This document shows, in pieces, positions 45,847-55,144 of a stretch of 64,000 nt of DNA. Positions within the stretch are counted from its first letter, which is position 1. Every line of letters begins with the position of its first letter. Made by a program: the position numbers and the translations under genes. Source of the stretch: Beijerinckiaceae bacterium (GTDB lineage: Bacteria > Pseudomonadota > Alphaproteobacteria > Rhizobiales > Beijerinckiaceae); the NCBI GenBank assembly GCA_019753285.1, contig JAIELD010000023.1, positions 1-64,000 of the forward strand, in the 5' to 3' direction. The notes beneath the pieces are model-generated. The model had not been told where the DNA came from. It did no database searches and was given only the letters and a program-made list of their open reading frames with translations.

Positions 45847-46716
45847 TCAAACGCCGTTCGCCTTGAACCAGGCTTGCATCTTGGCCCAGCCGTCTTTCGC
45901 GGCCGCGTCGCGGTAGCTTGGTCGATAGTCGGCGTTGAAAGCGTGCGGCGTGTCCGGGTAGACGACGATCTCGACTTTCTTGCCTGCGGCGGTCGCCGCC
46001 TTCTTGATGTCCTCTGTCGTGGAAACCGGGATACCGGTGTCGGCCGCGCCGTAAAGGCCGAGCACAGGGCAGTTCAGCTTCGAGACGAGGTCGATCGGAT
46101 GCTGCGGCGTCATTTCGTTCTTGTCGCCCGTCACGCGGCCATACCATGCGACCGCTGCTTTCAGGCCGGGATTATGCTCGGCGTAGAGCCAGGTGATGCG
46201 CCCGCCCCAGCAAAATCCGGTGATGGCGAGCCGGTCTGTCGCGGCGCCTTCCGATTTCGCGAAGGCGACCGTCGCGTCGAGATCGCCGATGACCTGCGCA
46301 TCAGGCACCTTCGAGACGATGTCCTTGATGAGCGCGCCGACATCGGCGATCTTGGAGGCGTCGCCCTGCCGGAAATAGAGTTCGGTCGCAATCGCATAAT
46401 AGCCGAGCTTGGCGAGCCTGCGGCAGATGTCCTTGATGTGCTCGTGAACGCCGAAGATCTCCTGAACCACGAGCACGACCGGCGCGGCGGCGTTGCCAGC
46501 CGGCTTCGCGCGGTAGGCCGGGATCGTGGCGGAGCCGACCTTCACCTCGACCATTCCTGCGGTGAGACCTGCCGCGTCGGTCTGGATCGTCTGCGCCGAG
46601 ACCGGCTGCACGCTCAGCGCATAGCCCGCTCCGGCGATGGCGACGCCACCCTTGAGAACGGTTCTCCGTCCGACCGGCCCGGTGGTCTCGCCTGCCTTTT
46701 CCATGTTGATGTCCAT
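45847..46716 (-). CDS. Tat-exported dienelactone hydrolase family protein
   Basis: A 289-residue alpha/beta hydrolase. The catalytic triad is C169 (GFCWGG), D226 (GAADTGIP) and H258 (DTPHAF), with Cys as nucleophile as in dienelactone hydrolase. GRRTVLKGGVAIAGAG is a twin-arginine-type signal, so it acts in the periplasm. AAGGG is 9 nt before ATG 46716. Substrate unknown; the Tat-exported YghX-like subgroup is poorly characterised. Confidence 0.9.
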   Translation of the reverse strand: MDINMEKAGETTGPVGRRTVLKGGVAIAGAGYALSVQPVSAQTIQTDAAGLTAGMVEVKVGSATIPAYRAKPAGNAAAPVVLVVQEIFGVHEHIKDICRRLAKLGYYAIATELYFRQGDASKIADVGALIKDIVSKVPDAQVIGDLDATVAFAKSEGAATDRLAITGFCWGGRITWLYAEHNPGLKAAVAWYGRVTGDKNEMTPQHPIDLVSKLNCPVLGLYGAADTGIPVSTTEDIKKAATAAGKKVEIVVYPDTPHAFNADYRPSYRDAAAKDGWAKMQAWFKANGV

Positions 46717-46896
46717 CTGACGTTTCCCTTGCAGTTCTGATTGGCGACTGCCCCCTGCCAACAGCATTAACGCGGATTGAGGCCGCTTCAAAGCATTGAC
46801 CGTAAACCGCCTTTTTGCGCGCTTCTTTTATTTTTCGGCATTTCGCCCTATATTGTCACTGCCGGAGTGTTCCGGCGCGGGAGTTCAGGGAAGTTC

Positions 46897-47931
46897 ATGG
46901 CAAACGCAATCGTTTCGTCGTCTTCTGGCAGCCAAAACAACAAGAAGGGCCTGCGCAGGGCCAGCACGGTCATCGCAGCGGCCTTCATTGCCGCCACCAT
47001 CGGTTCCAGCTTCGCCGTCGCCAAGCCCGGCGGCGGAGGCAGCGTCGGCAGCCGAGGCTCGCGCACCTACAGCGCGCCGGCCGCCACGCCAACCGCGCCG
47101 ACAGGTGCGACGCCGTTCGCCCGCAGCACGACGCCGGCCGCCGCGCCGGCAGCGCAGCAGGCGCGTCCCGGCGGTTTCAATCCAGCCGCCGCTCCGGCAA
47201 GGCCCGCCAGCCGCTTCGGCACCGGCCTGATGGCCGGCTTGCTCGGCGCAGGTCTGTTCGGCGCTCTGCTCGGCTCCGGCTTCATGGGCGGGCTTGGCGG
47301 GCTTATGTCCTTCATCGGCCTCTTCCTGCAGGTCGCGCTCATCGGCATGCTCATCATGTTCGCGCTGCGCTGGTTCCGCGGCCGGTCGTCGGCCGGATCG
47401 ATGGCGATGGCCGGAGCCGGGAACGCCCCGACCCGCCAGCCGCTTGCCGGTGATCTCGCCAATCGCTCTGCGATGAGCGGCTCTCCCGCCGGCGCGTCGC
47501 GCCCGTTGCCACGCAATGTGCGGATCGAGCCCTCCGATTATCAGGCTTTCGAGCGTCTGCTTTCGGAAGTACAGGGCGCTTACAGCCAGGAAAACGTGAA
47601 TACGCTCAAGGCGATCGCGACCCCGGAAATGACCTCGTATTTCGAGGAGGAGTTGTCGGAAAACAGCCGTCGGGGCGTCGTCAACCGCGTCTCAAACGTC
47701 AAGCTTCTGCAGGGCGACCTGTCCGAAGCCTGGGGCGAGGCCAACGCCGAGTATGCGACCGTCGCCATGCGCTACGCTCTCGTCGACGAGACGCTCGATC
47801 GCTCGACCGGCAAGCCGACACCCGGCAGCCAGAACGGGCCGCAGGAAGCGACGGAATACTGGACCTTCGTCCGGCCCGCCAATGCGGCGAACGACGCCTG
47901 GAAACTGTCGGCGATCCAGCAGGCTGCCTGA
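46897..47931 (+). CDS. Tim44-like domain protein
   Basis: A 344-residue protein: N-terminal hydrophobic signal or anchor (about 22-40), a Gly/Ala/Pro-rich linker, two glycine-rich membrane segments (about 110-155: GLMAGLLGAGLFGALLGSGF and a following helix), and a C-terminal Tim44 domain (about 215-344) with DYQAFERLLSEVQGAYSQENVNTLKAIATPEMTSYFEEEL and TEYWTFVRP. Alphaproteobacterial Tim44-like proteins are membrane-associated; their function is not settled. AGGGAAG precedes the ATG. It ends before a terminator. Confidence 0.85.
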   Translation: MANAIVSSSSGSQNNKKGLRRASTVIAAAFIAATIGSSFAVAKPGGGGSVGSRGSRTYSAPAATPTAPTGATPFARSTTPAAAPAAQQARPGGFNPAAAPARPASRFGTGLMAGLLGAGLFGALLGSGFMGGLGGLMSFIGLFLQVALIGMLIMFALRWFRGRSSAGSMAMAGAGNAPTRQPLAGDLANRSAMSGSPAGASRPLPRNVRIEPSDYQAFERLLSEVQGAYSQENVNTLKAIATPEMTSYFEEELSENSRRGVVNRVSNVKLLQGDLSEAWGEANAEYATVAMRYALVDETLDRSTGKPTPGSQNGPQEATEYWTFVRPANAANDAWKLSAIQQAA

Positions 47932-47957
47932 CCAGCCAATCGCCAGAATCAAGACCG

Positions 47958-47980
47958 AGGCCGCCTCCGGGCGGCCTTTT
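47958..47980 (+). terminator. Rho-independent terminator after the Tim44-like gene
   Basis: AGGCCGCC, loop TCCG, GGCGGCCTTTT: an 8-bp perfect stem followed by a short T run, 26 bp after the stop codon. Confidence 0.8.
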
Positions 47981-48010
47981 CGTTGATCGCCCCGTCGAGG
48001 AGAGCCCGCC

Positions 48011-48355
48011 ATGACCGCGACCAAGGATATAGTGAGCTATCAGGAGTTCGATCGGATCGACATGCGCATCGGCCGCATCGTGGACGTCCAGCCATTTCCG
48101 CGTGCCCGAAACCCGTCTTATAAGCTCGCCATCGATATCGGGGCCGAGCGCCCCGTTTGGTCCAGCGCGCAGGTCACGCAGTATGCTTGCGAAGACCTAA
48201 TCGGCACGCTCGTCGTCTGCGTCTGTAATTTCGCCCCGAAAAACATTGCGGGCTTTCTCTCGGAAGTGCTGGTGCTTGGGGCTGCCGGGCCGGATGGCAA
48301 GGTCGTGCTGCTCAGCCCGCGGGGCGAAGTCAGCCCCGGGCAAGCCATCTATTGA
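48011..48355 (+). CDS. csaA: CsaA-like tRNA-binding domain protein
   Basis: A 114-residue OB-fold protein of the EMAP-II/CsaA type. FDRIDMRIGRIVDVQPFPRARNPSYKLAIDIG, SSAQVTQYACEDLIGTLVVCVCNFAPKNIAGFLSEVLVLG and the C-terminal VSPGQAIY match CsaA, a proposed export chaperone and tRNA-binding protein. GAGGAG lies 8 nt upstream of the ATG. Confidence 0.9.
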   Translation: MTATKDIVSYQEFDRIDMRIGRIVDVQPFPRARNPSYKLAIDIGAERPVWSSAQVTQYACEDLIGTLVVCVCNFAPKNIAGFLSEVLVLGAAGPDGKVVLLSPRGEVSPGQAIY

Positions 48356-48405
48356 ATGGTTCATCGGCAGCATGATCGCTTTGCGCGCCAGGTCCGAGGA
48401 CCAGG

Positions 48406-48720
48406 ATGCGTCGGCATCGACCGCACGAGGTGGATTGCAAGTTGGAACCGGACGCCAGCGATACGGCTGCCCACACCGAGCGAGCATCGGACCGCCGTCG
48501 CGTTTTGAAGGCTGGCCGGATCGAGCTCAAGAACAGGTCGGTGATCGATTGCACGGTTCGCAACATCAGCCGCACCGGCGCGCGTCTTCGCGTGGAAGAA
48601 AGCTATTGGATACCCGAACATTTCACGATCGACATTCCGAGCGAGGGATTGCGGCGAAGCTGCCGCGTCCAGTGGCGGAACGCTGTCGATCTCGGCGTCA
48701 AGTTCGACGAGCCGGAATGA
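48406..48720 (+). CDS. PilZ domain protein
   Basis: A 104-residue single-domain protein. RASDRRRVLKAGRIELKNRSVIDCTVRNISRTGARLRVEE contains the RxxxR (DRRRV) and N/DxSxxG (NISRTGA) c-di-GMP-binding motifs of PilZ, followed by the beta-barrel. The start is less certain because the first 28 residues are not conserved. It may act as a c-di-GMP receptor, but single-domain PilZ proteins in this order often lack proven binding. Confidence 0.8.
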   Translation: MRRHRPHEVDCKLEPDASDTAAHTERASDRRRVLKAGRIELKNRSVIDCTVRNISRTGARLRVEESYWIPEHFTIDIPSEGLRRSCRVQWRNAVDLGVKFDEPE

Positions 48721-48726
48721 GCAGGG

Positions 48727-49578
48727 TCAGGCCGCCATCTGGACAAAGCGGCTCGCGATCCAATCGATCACAAGGCGCGCTTCGGCATCGGTTTGGAGAT
48801 GAGGCTGCATCAGAAGCCATGCTTCGCGTCGCGCTTTGAGCGGCGTGGCGACGAACGCCGGATCGGTCTGAAGATCGCACGCAGCATGGCGCGGCAGCAC
48901 GCCCGATGCCTTGCCGGACTGGATGGCTGTTCGGATAAGGCTGATGCTCGATGTCTTCAGCCGCATGGTCGTCGGCAGGGCAAGCGCTGCGAGTTCGACC
49001 ATCTCAGGCGTACCTGCAAGCTCGGGCGGATAGCAGCAGCCGAACAGGGCATCGTGATCTGCCCCACGCTCCGCCGGCTGGAACAGGATGAAGCGAATAT
49101 CGCCGAGCTTGCGCATCTTGAAATTGCCGCGCTCCGGCTTGCCGAGCCGGATGGCGAGATCGGTCTGCCAGCGTGAGAAATCCATGTTGCGATCCGAGAG
49201 CTCGAATTCGAGCGCGATGTCCGGGTGCGCGGCGAGGAATGATGCGAGGTCGGGCGCAAGAACATGTTCGGCGATCGAGGCGGTGGCGGTGATCCGCAGC
49301 AGCCGCGCCGCAGCGCCAGATGTCCGTGCGATGGCCAATGCGCGCTGGGCAGCCTCGGCCATCTCCGCGATCGGTTCGAGCAAGGCGAGGCAGCGCGGAG
49401 TTGCGCGGCGAAGCCCGTCGACGGCATCGAACAGCACGAAGCCGAGCGCCTGTTCCGCTCTGGCGAGCCTGCGGGCGATCGTTGTTTCATCAATGCGGAG
49501 CGCCTTGGCCGCGCGCGCGAATGTGCCGTCGCGATGGACGGCCGCGACGATACGAAGATCATCCCAGTTGAGACGCAT
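48727..49578 (-). CDS. LysR-family transcriptional regulator
   Basis: A 283-residue regulator: N-terminal winged helix (MRLNWDDLRIVAAVHRDGTFARAAKALRIDETTIARRLARAEQALG) and a co-inducer domain from about residue 90. ATG 49578 starts directly at the family N-terminus; the frame extends five codons more. It is divergent from the isochorismatase gene, and the shared 109-bp region carries two palindromes, the standard layout for LysR control of the divergent target. Confidence 0.92.
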   Translation of the reverse strand: MRLNWDDLRIVAAVHRDGTFARAAKALRIDETTIARRLARAEQALGFVLFDAVDGLRRATPRCLALLEPIAEMAEAAQRALAIARTSGAAARLLRITATASIAEHVLAPDLASFLAAHPDIALEFELSDRNMDFSRWQTDLAIRLGKPERGNFKMRKLGDIRFILFQPAERGADHDALFGCCYPPELAGTPEMVELAALALPTTMRLKTSSISLIRTAIQSGKASGVLPRHAACDLQTDPAFVATPLKARREAWLLMQPHLQTDAEARLVIDWIASRFVQMAA

Positions 49579-49587
49579 GGGCCATTC

Positions 49588-49601
49588 CTGCAAAATTGCA
49601 G
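49588..49601. promoter_or_regulatory. LysR operator candidate, copy 1
   Basis: CTGCAAAATTGCAG, a perfect 14-bp palindrome (6-2-6), 9 bp from the LysR start codon. Confidence 0.6.
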
Positions 49602-49619
49602 CTATCAGTCGCGTTTTAT

Positions 49620-49633
49620 CTGCATGATTGCAG
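49620..49633. promoter_or_regulatory. LysR operator candidate, copy 2
   Basis: CTGCATGATTGCAG, matching copy 1 in 12 of 14 positions, starting exactly 32 bp (about three helical turns) further on and 55 bp before the isochorismatase start. Confidence 0.6.
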
Positions 49634-49687
49634 GTAATTCAAATGCTAGGACAATGTCCATCCAACCCTTTGACAAGGACTTCCTCC

Positions 49688-50296
49688 ATGAACGCCTCAT
49701 CAGACCTTCCAAAAACACTGTTGCAGATGTCCGGAGCCGACCTTGCGCCCCCTTCGCTGGCCGATGCAGCTTTGGTTCTCGTCGATCTGCAGAACGAATA
49801 TCTTTCCGGGCCTCTTCGCCTGCCCGATGCCGAGGCTGCGGTCGATGCTGCAAGCATTTTGCTCACGCAGGCGCGGGCAAACGGGGCCACCATCATTCAC
49901 ATCGCCCACAAGGGTGCGGCTGGTGGCGCGTTCGATCGGTCGGCGAAGCGCGGTGCGATCATCGACGCCGTCGAGCCCCTGCCGGGCGAGACGGTGATTG
50001 AAAAAGGCCTGCCGAACGCCTTCGCGGCGACGGCTCTAGACGAGACGCTCAAGACCATGGGACGCAAGCAGCTTATCCTCGCCGGTTTCATGACGCATAT
50101 GTGCATCAGCTCGACGGCGCGCGCGGCGCTCGATCTCAACTATCGCGTGACGATCGATGCCAATGCCTGCGCAACGCGAGACCTGCCGGATGGGCGCGGC
50201 GGATTGATCCGCGCCGCGGCGCTGCACGAGGCATCGCTGATAGCGTTGTCCGACCGCTTCGCGATCGTCGTGCGCGGGCACGACTGGACCGCCTGA
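49688..50296 (+). CDS. Isochorismatase-like cysteine hydrolase
   Basis: A 202-residue hydrolase with the family triad D33 (LVLVDLQNEY), K106 (IEKGLPNAF) and C139 (GFMTHMCISSTARA). Members hydrolyse isochorismate, nicotinamide or N-carbamoyl amides; the residues do not discriminate. AAGGA lies about 9 nt before the ATG. It is divergent from a LysR gene that probably controls it. Confidence 0.91.
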   Translation: MNASSDLPKTLLQMSGADLAPPSLADAALVLVDLQNEYLSGPLRLPDAEAAVDAASILLTQARANGATIIHIAHKGAAGGAFDRSAKRGAIIDAVEPLPGETVIEKGLPNAFAATALDETLKTMGRKQLILAGFMTHMCISSTARAALDLNYRVTIDANACATRDLPDGRGGLIRAAALHEASLIALSDRFAIVVRGHDWTA

Positions 50297-50320
50297 GCGG
50301 CGTGTCCGGCCGCTCCGGCA

Positions 50321-50905
50321 TCAGGCGCGCAGCTTCGCGATCTCCGCGCGGAACAGCAGCGGCAGAAAGCTCACGGTCATCACGGCGAGATAGACGTTGA
50401 AGGCGGTGCTCTCGAACGTGTAATCGCGGATCGAGAACAGCCCGAGTACGTTGCCTGCCGCCGCAAGCACATATGAGCGCCGATCCTCGGTCTCGGGGTG
50501 CGAAATGAACTTGCGGATCGTTGGCGTCGCGGCAAGCATGTCGCTGATCAGGCTGAAGACGATTGCGACGACCGGGTTGGCCGTCACTGCCCAGAGCAGG
50601 ACGGCCAGCAACGAGAAGACGCCGCAGGCGTAGTCGAACCTTTCGAGCTTCCAATAAGCGTTGCGGTTACTGAACGAGGCGATGAAAACGCAGAGCGGCA
50701 TGATTCCGCTGGCGAAGATCACCGCTGTCGAGACGCCGACGCCGCTGGCGAGCTGGGCAAAGGCCCCGATCATCGGCGCGATCGACCAGAGCAGCCAGGT
50801 CACCCGATTTGGCTTCGCTTCGCCGCGCAGCGTCGCCCGAATGTAGGACAGGCCGGAGAGAACGCTCAAGGCGACGCTGACCATGGCGATTGCGGTTTGA
50901 AGCAT
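50321..50905 (-). CDS. Multi-pass membrane protein of unknown function
   Basis: A 194-residue protein with about six hydrophobic helices. PNRVTWLLWSIAPMIGAFAQ after the second helix resembles the PQ-loop type 'P-x3-W' signature, and LISDMLAATPTIRKFISHPETEDRRSY is a second polar loop, so a transporter-like fold with two related halves is possible. No specific family is assigned. It converges on the isochorismatase gene, 24 bp apart. Confidence 0.72.
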   Translation of the reverse strand: MLQTAIAMVSVALSVLSGLSYIRATLRGEAKPNRVTWLLWSIAPMIGAFAQLASGVGVSTAVIFASGIMPLCVFIASFSNRNAYWKLERFDYACGVFSLLAVLLWAVTANPVVAIVFSLISDMLAATPTIRKFISHPETEDRRSYVLAAAGNVLGLFSIRDYTFESTAFNVYLAVMTVSFLPLLFRAEIAKLRA

Positions 50906-51038
50906 CGGCGCTGTCTATCAGCAGCCGCGCGCGAAGGACAGGTGGCCGCGCAGCAAACCGGCTGAAACACCTGATCGTCATGAACGGATAGGGAACAGAG
51001 CCGGTGCCCCAGCGTTACCGGACGCAAAGGAGCGCTCC

Positions 51039-51314
51039 ATGACCATCGCCAAAAAGACGGATATCGAAGAGACCGAGATGCGCAACACCAGCGTGCTCGG
51101 CGAAGACCCAAAGCGCCACCCTGATCCGCATTCGAATGCAGAGAAGGACCCTGAAGACTGGGTCAGCGGTGACGAGCCGATGACGGGCGCGCAGACATCC
51201 TATCTGAAGACGCTGTCGGAACAGGCGCACAAGCCGGAGATGTTCGAGGCTGGGCTCAGCAAGGCGGAGGCATCCAAGCGGATCGATGCTTTGAAGACGG
51301 AATTGTCGCTGTAG
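51039..51314 (+). CDS. DUF3072 domain protein
   Basis: A 91-residue hydrophilic protein. DPEDWVSGDEPMTGAQTSYLKTLSEQAHKPEMFEAGLSKAEASKRIDALK is the DUF3072 pattern, found in many soil alpha- and actinobacteria without a known function. AAAGGAG is 7 nt before the ATG. It stands alone between two minus-strand genes. Confidence 0.88.
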   Translation: MTIAKKTDIEETEMRNTSVLGEDPKRHPDPHSNAEKDPEDWVSGDEPMTGAQTSYLKTLSEQAHKPEMFEAGLSKAEASKRIDALKTELSL

Positions 51315-51339
51315 GGTCGCTATAAAAATTGGCGCCCGT

Positions 51340-51945
51340 CTACATCGGCGGGTTGACGCCATCCTTGCCCATCGTCACCGAGGCGGCGGTTACCGTGCCA
51401 TCCGGCTGGACCTGGCCGCCGATGAACACGACGGTCGACGGCGTGGCGTCCGTCTTTGCGCCCGGTTTGAACGTGACGATGGGGATGTCTTTCGAGACGT
51501 CGATCTTCGTCTCGCCGTCCTTGTATTTCATCGTGATGGTCTGGCCTTTGACGCTGGAGATCGCCTCGCTCAACGTGGCGTTGGTCATGGTGCTCTCGGG
51601 CTCCAGATCCCAGCCGCGATGGCCTTCGCCCGCGCCGCGCATGGCTTCCGGAAACACGACGACCTCCAGCGCTTTCTGCGGCGCGTCCTTTTGCGGCAGC
51701 GCAGCGATGCCGAGATAGGCGCCAGGCTTCACCTCCTCGAAGCTCGCTTTGATGACGATGGCATAGCGGGTCTTGTCGTCGACCAGCACTTTCACCATCT
51801 GCCCTTCGCGGGCTTTCACGGAGAGCGTGTTCCCATCGACCGCCTCGATGGTGCCGCGCACGCGAATGGGCTTGGTTTGGGCCAGGGCGTTCGTCGAAAG
51901 GATGGAAAGCGTAGCTATCGTCGCGAGGCGAAGGGCAAAATTCAT
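51340..51945 (-). CDS. Exported protein of unknown function
   Basis: A 201-residue precursor with a signal peptide ending at ALAQ (about 23). The first half, IRVRGTIEAVDGNTLSVKAREGQMVKVLVDDKTRYAI, resembles the small beta-barrel of DUF5666-type proteins, and the second half has ITMKYKDGETKIDVSKDIPIVTFKPGAK. Beyond a likely periplasmic location nothing can be assigned. It is followed on the minus strand by the DUF3072 gap; the REP-like element lies upstream of it. Confidence 0.7.
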   Translation of the reverse strand: MNFALRLATIATLSILSTNALAQTKPIRVRGTIEAVDGNTLSVKAREGQMVKVLVDDKTRYAIVIKASFEEVKPGAYLGIAALPQKDAPQKALEVVVFPEAMRGAGEGHRGWDLEPESTMTNATLSEAISSVKGQTITMKYKDGETKIDVSKDIPIVTFKPGAKTDATPSTVVFIGGQVQPDGTVTAASVTMGKDGVNPPM

Positions 51946-52037
51946 GTCATGGCTCCGGGTTGATTGGAGAGATACGCGGGGCTTGGCTGTAAGGTTCGAA
52001 AGCGTGCAATCACGATTGCGTGGGGGAGTGCTTTATT

Positions 52038-52135
52038 GTCATCCCGGAAGTCGCGCAGCGACTATCCGGGATCCAGTCTTTGATATTTGGGAAGGTCTGG
52101 ATCCCGGATATTTGCTACGCAAATTCCGGGATGAC
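52038..52135. repeat. REP-like palindromic element, complete copy
   Basis: A 98-bp nested palindrome: GTCATCCCGGAA ... TTCCGGGATGAC at the ends, and TATCCGGGATCCAG ... CTGGATCCCGGATA inside, with GCGCAGCGAC and TTTGCTACGC between. It is in the 201-bp spacer between the uvrB stop and the next gene. The left half recurs after uvrC at 18833. Similar dispersed palindromes occur in intergenic DNA of Bradyrhizobium-type genomes. Confidence 0.75.
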
Positions 52136-52146
52136 CAAGAAGGCGC

Positions 52147-54948
52147 TCACCGCGGCCCGCCGCGCCTGAACTTCGGTTTCTGCCCGGCGTAGCCTTGCGT
52201 CGAGCGCGGCGACGGACGAGCTGCGTAAGGCTGCTGCACCGGCACCGGCTGGTCGGTGAAGCCCATATCGTCCAGCGAGGGTTTGTGGGCGCGGGTCGGC
52301 GGCAGATTGGCGGCAGCGCCGTACTTGCCCTCTCCGGCATAGCTGCCGGCCTTTGACGCCACCTTGCCCTGACGCACGGTCGGATCGTCGACCACGGCGA
52401 GCGCCGTCGAGCGCAAGCGCTTCAACTCGTCGCGCAGGCGGGCTGCCTCCTCGAAGTTGAGGTCGGCGGCGGCGTCGCGCATCCGCTTTTCGAGATCGCC
52501 GATCACGGCCTCGAAGTTGTGGCCGATCGTTGCCGCCTCCTCTGACATCCCCTTGTCGACCGTCACATGGTCGCGCTCATAGACGCTGTTCATGATGTCG
52601 GCGATGCCGCGCCGGACGCTTTCGGGCGTGATGTTGTTCTCGACATTATAGGCGTGCTGCTTCTCGCGGCGGCGATTGGTCTCCGCAATGGCGCGCTCCA
52701 TCGAGCCCGTCATCTGGTCGGCATAGAGGATGACCCGGCCATCCACGTTGCGCGCGGCGCGGCCGATCGTCTGGATCAGCGCAGTTTCCGAGCGCAGGAA
52801 GCCTTCCTTGTCGGCATCGAGAATGGCGACGAGGCCGCATTCGGGAATGTCGAGCCCCTCGCGCAGCAGGTTGATGCCGATCAGCACGTCGAACGCGCCG
52901 AGGCGCAGATCGCGGATGATCTCGATGCGCTCCAATGTGTCCACGTCCGAGTGCATGTAGCGCACCCGGACATTCTGCTCGTGGAAATATTCGGTGAGGT
53001 CCTCGGCCATGCGCTTGGTGAGCGTCGTCACGAGCGTGCGGTAGCCGGCCTGCGCCACGGCGCGGACCTCGCCCAGCAGATCGTCGACCTGGCTGCGGGC
53101 AGGGCGGATGAAGACCTCAGGGTCTATGAGGCCGGTCGGGCGGATGACCTGCTCGCTGAAGACGCCGCCAGTCTGGTTCATCTCCCATTTGCCAGGCGTC
53201 GCCGAGACATGCACGGTCTGCGGGCGCATGGCCTCCCATTCCTCGAAGCGCATCGGCCGGTTGTCGAGGCAGGAGGGCAGGCGGAAGCCGAACTCGGCCA
53301 AGGTGGCCTTGCGCTTGAAGTCGCCGCGATACATGCCGCCGATCTGCGGCACGGTGACGTGGCTTTCATCGGTGAAGACGATCGCGTTGTCCGGCAGGTA
53401 TTCGAACAGCGTCGGCGGCGGCTCACCCGGCTTGCGGCCGGTCAGATAGCGCGAGTAATTCTCGATGCCCTGGCATGAGCCGGTCGCCTCCAGCATTTCG
53501 AGGTCGAACACGGTGCGCTGTTCGAGACGCTGCGCCTCGATCAGCCGGCCCATGCGGTTCAATTCCTCGAGCCGCCATTTCAGCTCTTCCTTGATGCCCT
53601 TGATCGCTTGCTGCAGGGTTGGCCGCGGCGTCACGTAATGGCTGTTGGCGTAGACCTTCACCATCTGGAGTTCGGCCTGCTTGTTTCCGGTCAGCGGATC
53701 GAACTCGGTGATGCTTTCGATCTCGTCGCCGAACAGCGAGACGCGCCACGCCCGGTCCTCGTAATGGGCGGGGAAGATTTCGATGACATCGCCACGCACG
53801 CGGAAGGTGCCACGCGTGAAGTCGCCCAACGAGCGCTTGTATTGCAGCGCCACGAGATCGGCGATGAGCTGGCGCTGGTCGACCTTCTCGCCGAGGCTGA
53901 TGGAGAAGGTCATGGCCGTGTAGGTCTCGACCGAGCCGATGCCGTAGATGCAGGAGACGGAGGCGACGATCACGACATCGTCGCGCTCCATCAGCGCGCG
54001 CGTCGCCGCATGGCGCATGCGGTCGATCTGTTCGTTGATCGAGCTTTCCTTGGCGATGTAGGTGTCCGAGCGCGGCACATAGGCTTCCGGCTGGTAATAA
54101 TCGTAATAAGAGACGAAATATTCCACCGCATTGTCTGGAAAGAAGCTCTTGAATTCGCTGTAAAGCTGCGCCGCCAGCGTCTTGTTCGGCGCGAGGATCA
54201 CCGCCGGGCGCTGCGTCTGCTGGATGATCTGCGCCATGGTGAAGGTCTTGCCGGAGCCGGTGACGCCGAGCAGCACCTGATCCCGCTCATGCGCCTTGAT
54301 GCCTTCGACGAGGCTGGCGATCGCCGTCGGCTGGTCGCCCTTGGGCTCAAAAGGCGCTTGCAGCTTGAATTTGATGCCGCCTTCCGACTTCTCCGGACGC
54401 GCGGGACGGTGCGGCGTCCACTCGATTTTGCCTTTAAAGCGCGGGTCGCCCTCCTGAAGCAGCTTCTGCAGCGCTTCCTGCGTCGCGTTGACTCCAGCGG
54501 TCGAGGCGAGTTCGAGGTCGTCATCCTCGGCATCGTCATCGGGAATTTCTGGCGCGACGTTGCCCTGGAGAACGCGGGTTGGCTTGGAAGAAAGCAATTC
54601 CTCGCGCGTGAAAGAGCCCTTGGCGCTGCCGAACTTTCGGGCTCCGGTGGGCGTGGCGGGCACCTCGTCCATGCTGCCGTGACGATCGCGTGGCGGCTTG
54701 ATGCGCGAGCCGGGCTGGCCTTTGGTTTCTGGCGCCGCAGGCGGCCTCGATTGAAGGCCGAGGCTCTCGACGAGTTTGGCGTCGAGCATCTCCACAGGTC
54801 CAGCGTCGAAGGATGCCTGCGGCGCCTCCGAAAAGCCGGATTGCGCCTGCGGAAGACCGGGATTCAGCAATTTTGCGAGGTGCTGGTCGAGGGGGATCAG
54901 CGGCAGTTTGCCGGCCTTGCCGGCTGTCGATTTGGGAGCACGCGTCAT
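52147..54948 (-). CDS. uvrB: Excinuclease ABC subunit B, N-terminally extended
   Basis: Damage-verifying helicase of excision repair. The UvrB core begins near [21 protein letters not shown] with Walker [19 protein letters not shown], the beta-hairpin and the helicase motifs [17 protein letters not shown] and [13 protein letters not shown], and ends with a UVR motif ([33 protein letters not shown]) plus a low-complexity tail. Ahead of the core lies about 195 residues of Pro/Ser/Asp-rich sequence. I use ATG 54948 (933 residues); ATG 54975 or 54999 and GTG 55026 are in-frame alternatives, none with a clear Shine-Dalgarno. Confidence 0.93.
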   Translation of the reverse strand: MTRAPKSTAGKAGKLPLIPLDQHLAKLLNPGLPQAQSGFSEAPQASFDAGPVEMLDAKLVESLGLQSRPPAAPETKGQPGSRIKPPRDRHGSMDEVPATPTGARKFGSAKGSFTREELLSSKPTRVLQGNVAPEIPDDDAEDDDLELASTAGVNATQEALQKLLQEGDPRFKGKIEWTPHRPARPEKSEGGIKFKLQAPFEPKGDQPTAIASLVEGIKAHERDQVLLGVTGSGKTFTMAQIIQQTQRPAVILAPNKTLAAQLYSEFKSFFPDNAVEYFVSYYDYYQPEAYVPRSDTYIAKESSINEQIDRMRHAATRALMERDDVVIVASVSCIYGIGSVETYTAMTFSISLGEKVDQRQLIADLVALQYKRSLGDFTRGTFRVRGDVIEIFPAHYEDRAWRVSLFGDEIESITEFDPLTGNKQAELQMVKVYANSHYVTPRPTLQQAIKGIKEELKWRLEELNRMGRLIEAQRLEQRTVFDLEMLEATGSCQGIENYSRYLTGRKPGEPPPTLFEYLPDNAIVFTDESHVTVPQIGGMYRGDFKRKATLAEFGFRLPSCLDNRPMRFEEWEAMRPQTVHVSATPGKWEMNQTGGVFSEQVIRPTGLIDPEVFIRPARSQVDDLLGEVRAVAQAGYRTLVTTLTKRMAEDLTEYFHEQNVRVRYMHSDVDTLERIEIIRDLRLGAFDVLIGINLLREGLDIPECGLVAILDADKEGFLRSETALIQTIGRAARNVDGRVILYADQMTGSMERAIAETNRRREKQHAYNVENNITPESVRRGIADIMNSVYERDHVTVDKGMSEEAATIGHNFEAVIGDLEKRMRDAAADLNFEEAARLRDELKRLRSTALAVVDDPTVRQGKVASKAGSYAGEGKYGAAANLPPTRAHKPSLDDMGFTDQPVPVQQPYAARPSPRSTQGYAGQKPKFRRGGPR

Positions 54949-55144
54949 CTGTTCAATATAGAGACCGTTTCGCATAATGGGGAGGGCAGACGACCTCATT
55001 CTTCGGCGGTGCTGAAGCGCAAGCACAAAGGCAACGTATCCAAACGAACCGGAAGTCGTAAGTGAGTGGGTATTTATGCAATTTCAATGTTTGATGACAA
55101 AAATACGCTAGTCTCAAGTGTTTCGTTCCAATAAAAAGCGTAAT

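Noticed and set aside
52567-53478. 303-codon open frame antisense to uvrB
   Set aside because: Shadow frame without protein-like motifs.
53608-55065. 485-codon open frame antisense to uvrB
   Set aside because: Same artefact: no domain, no ribosome-binding site, fully opposite to a conserved gene.
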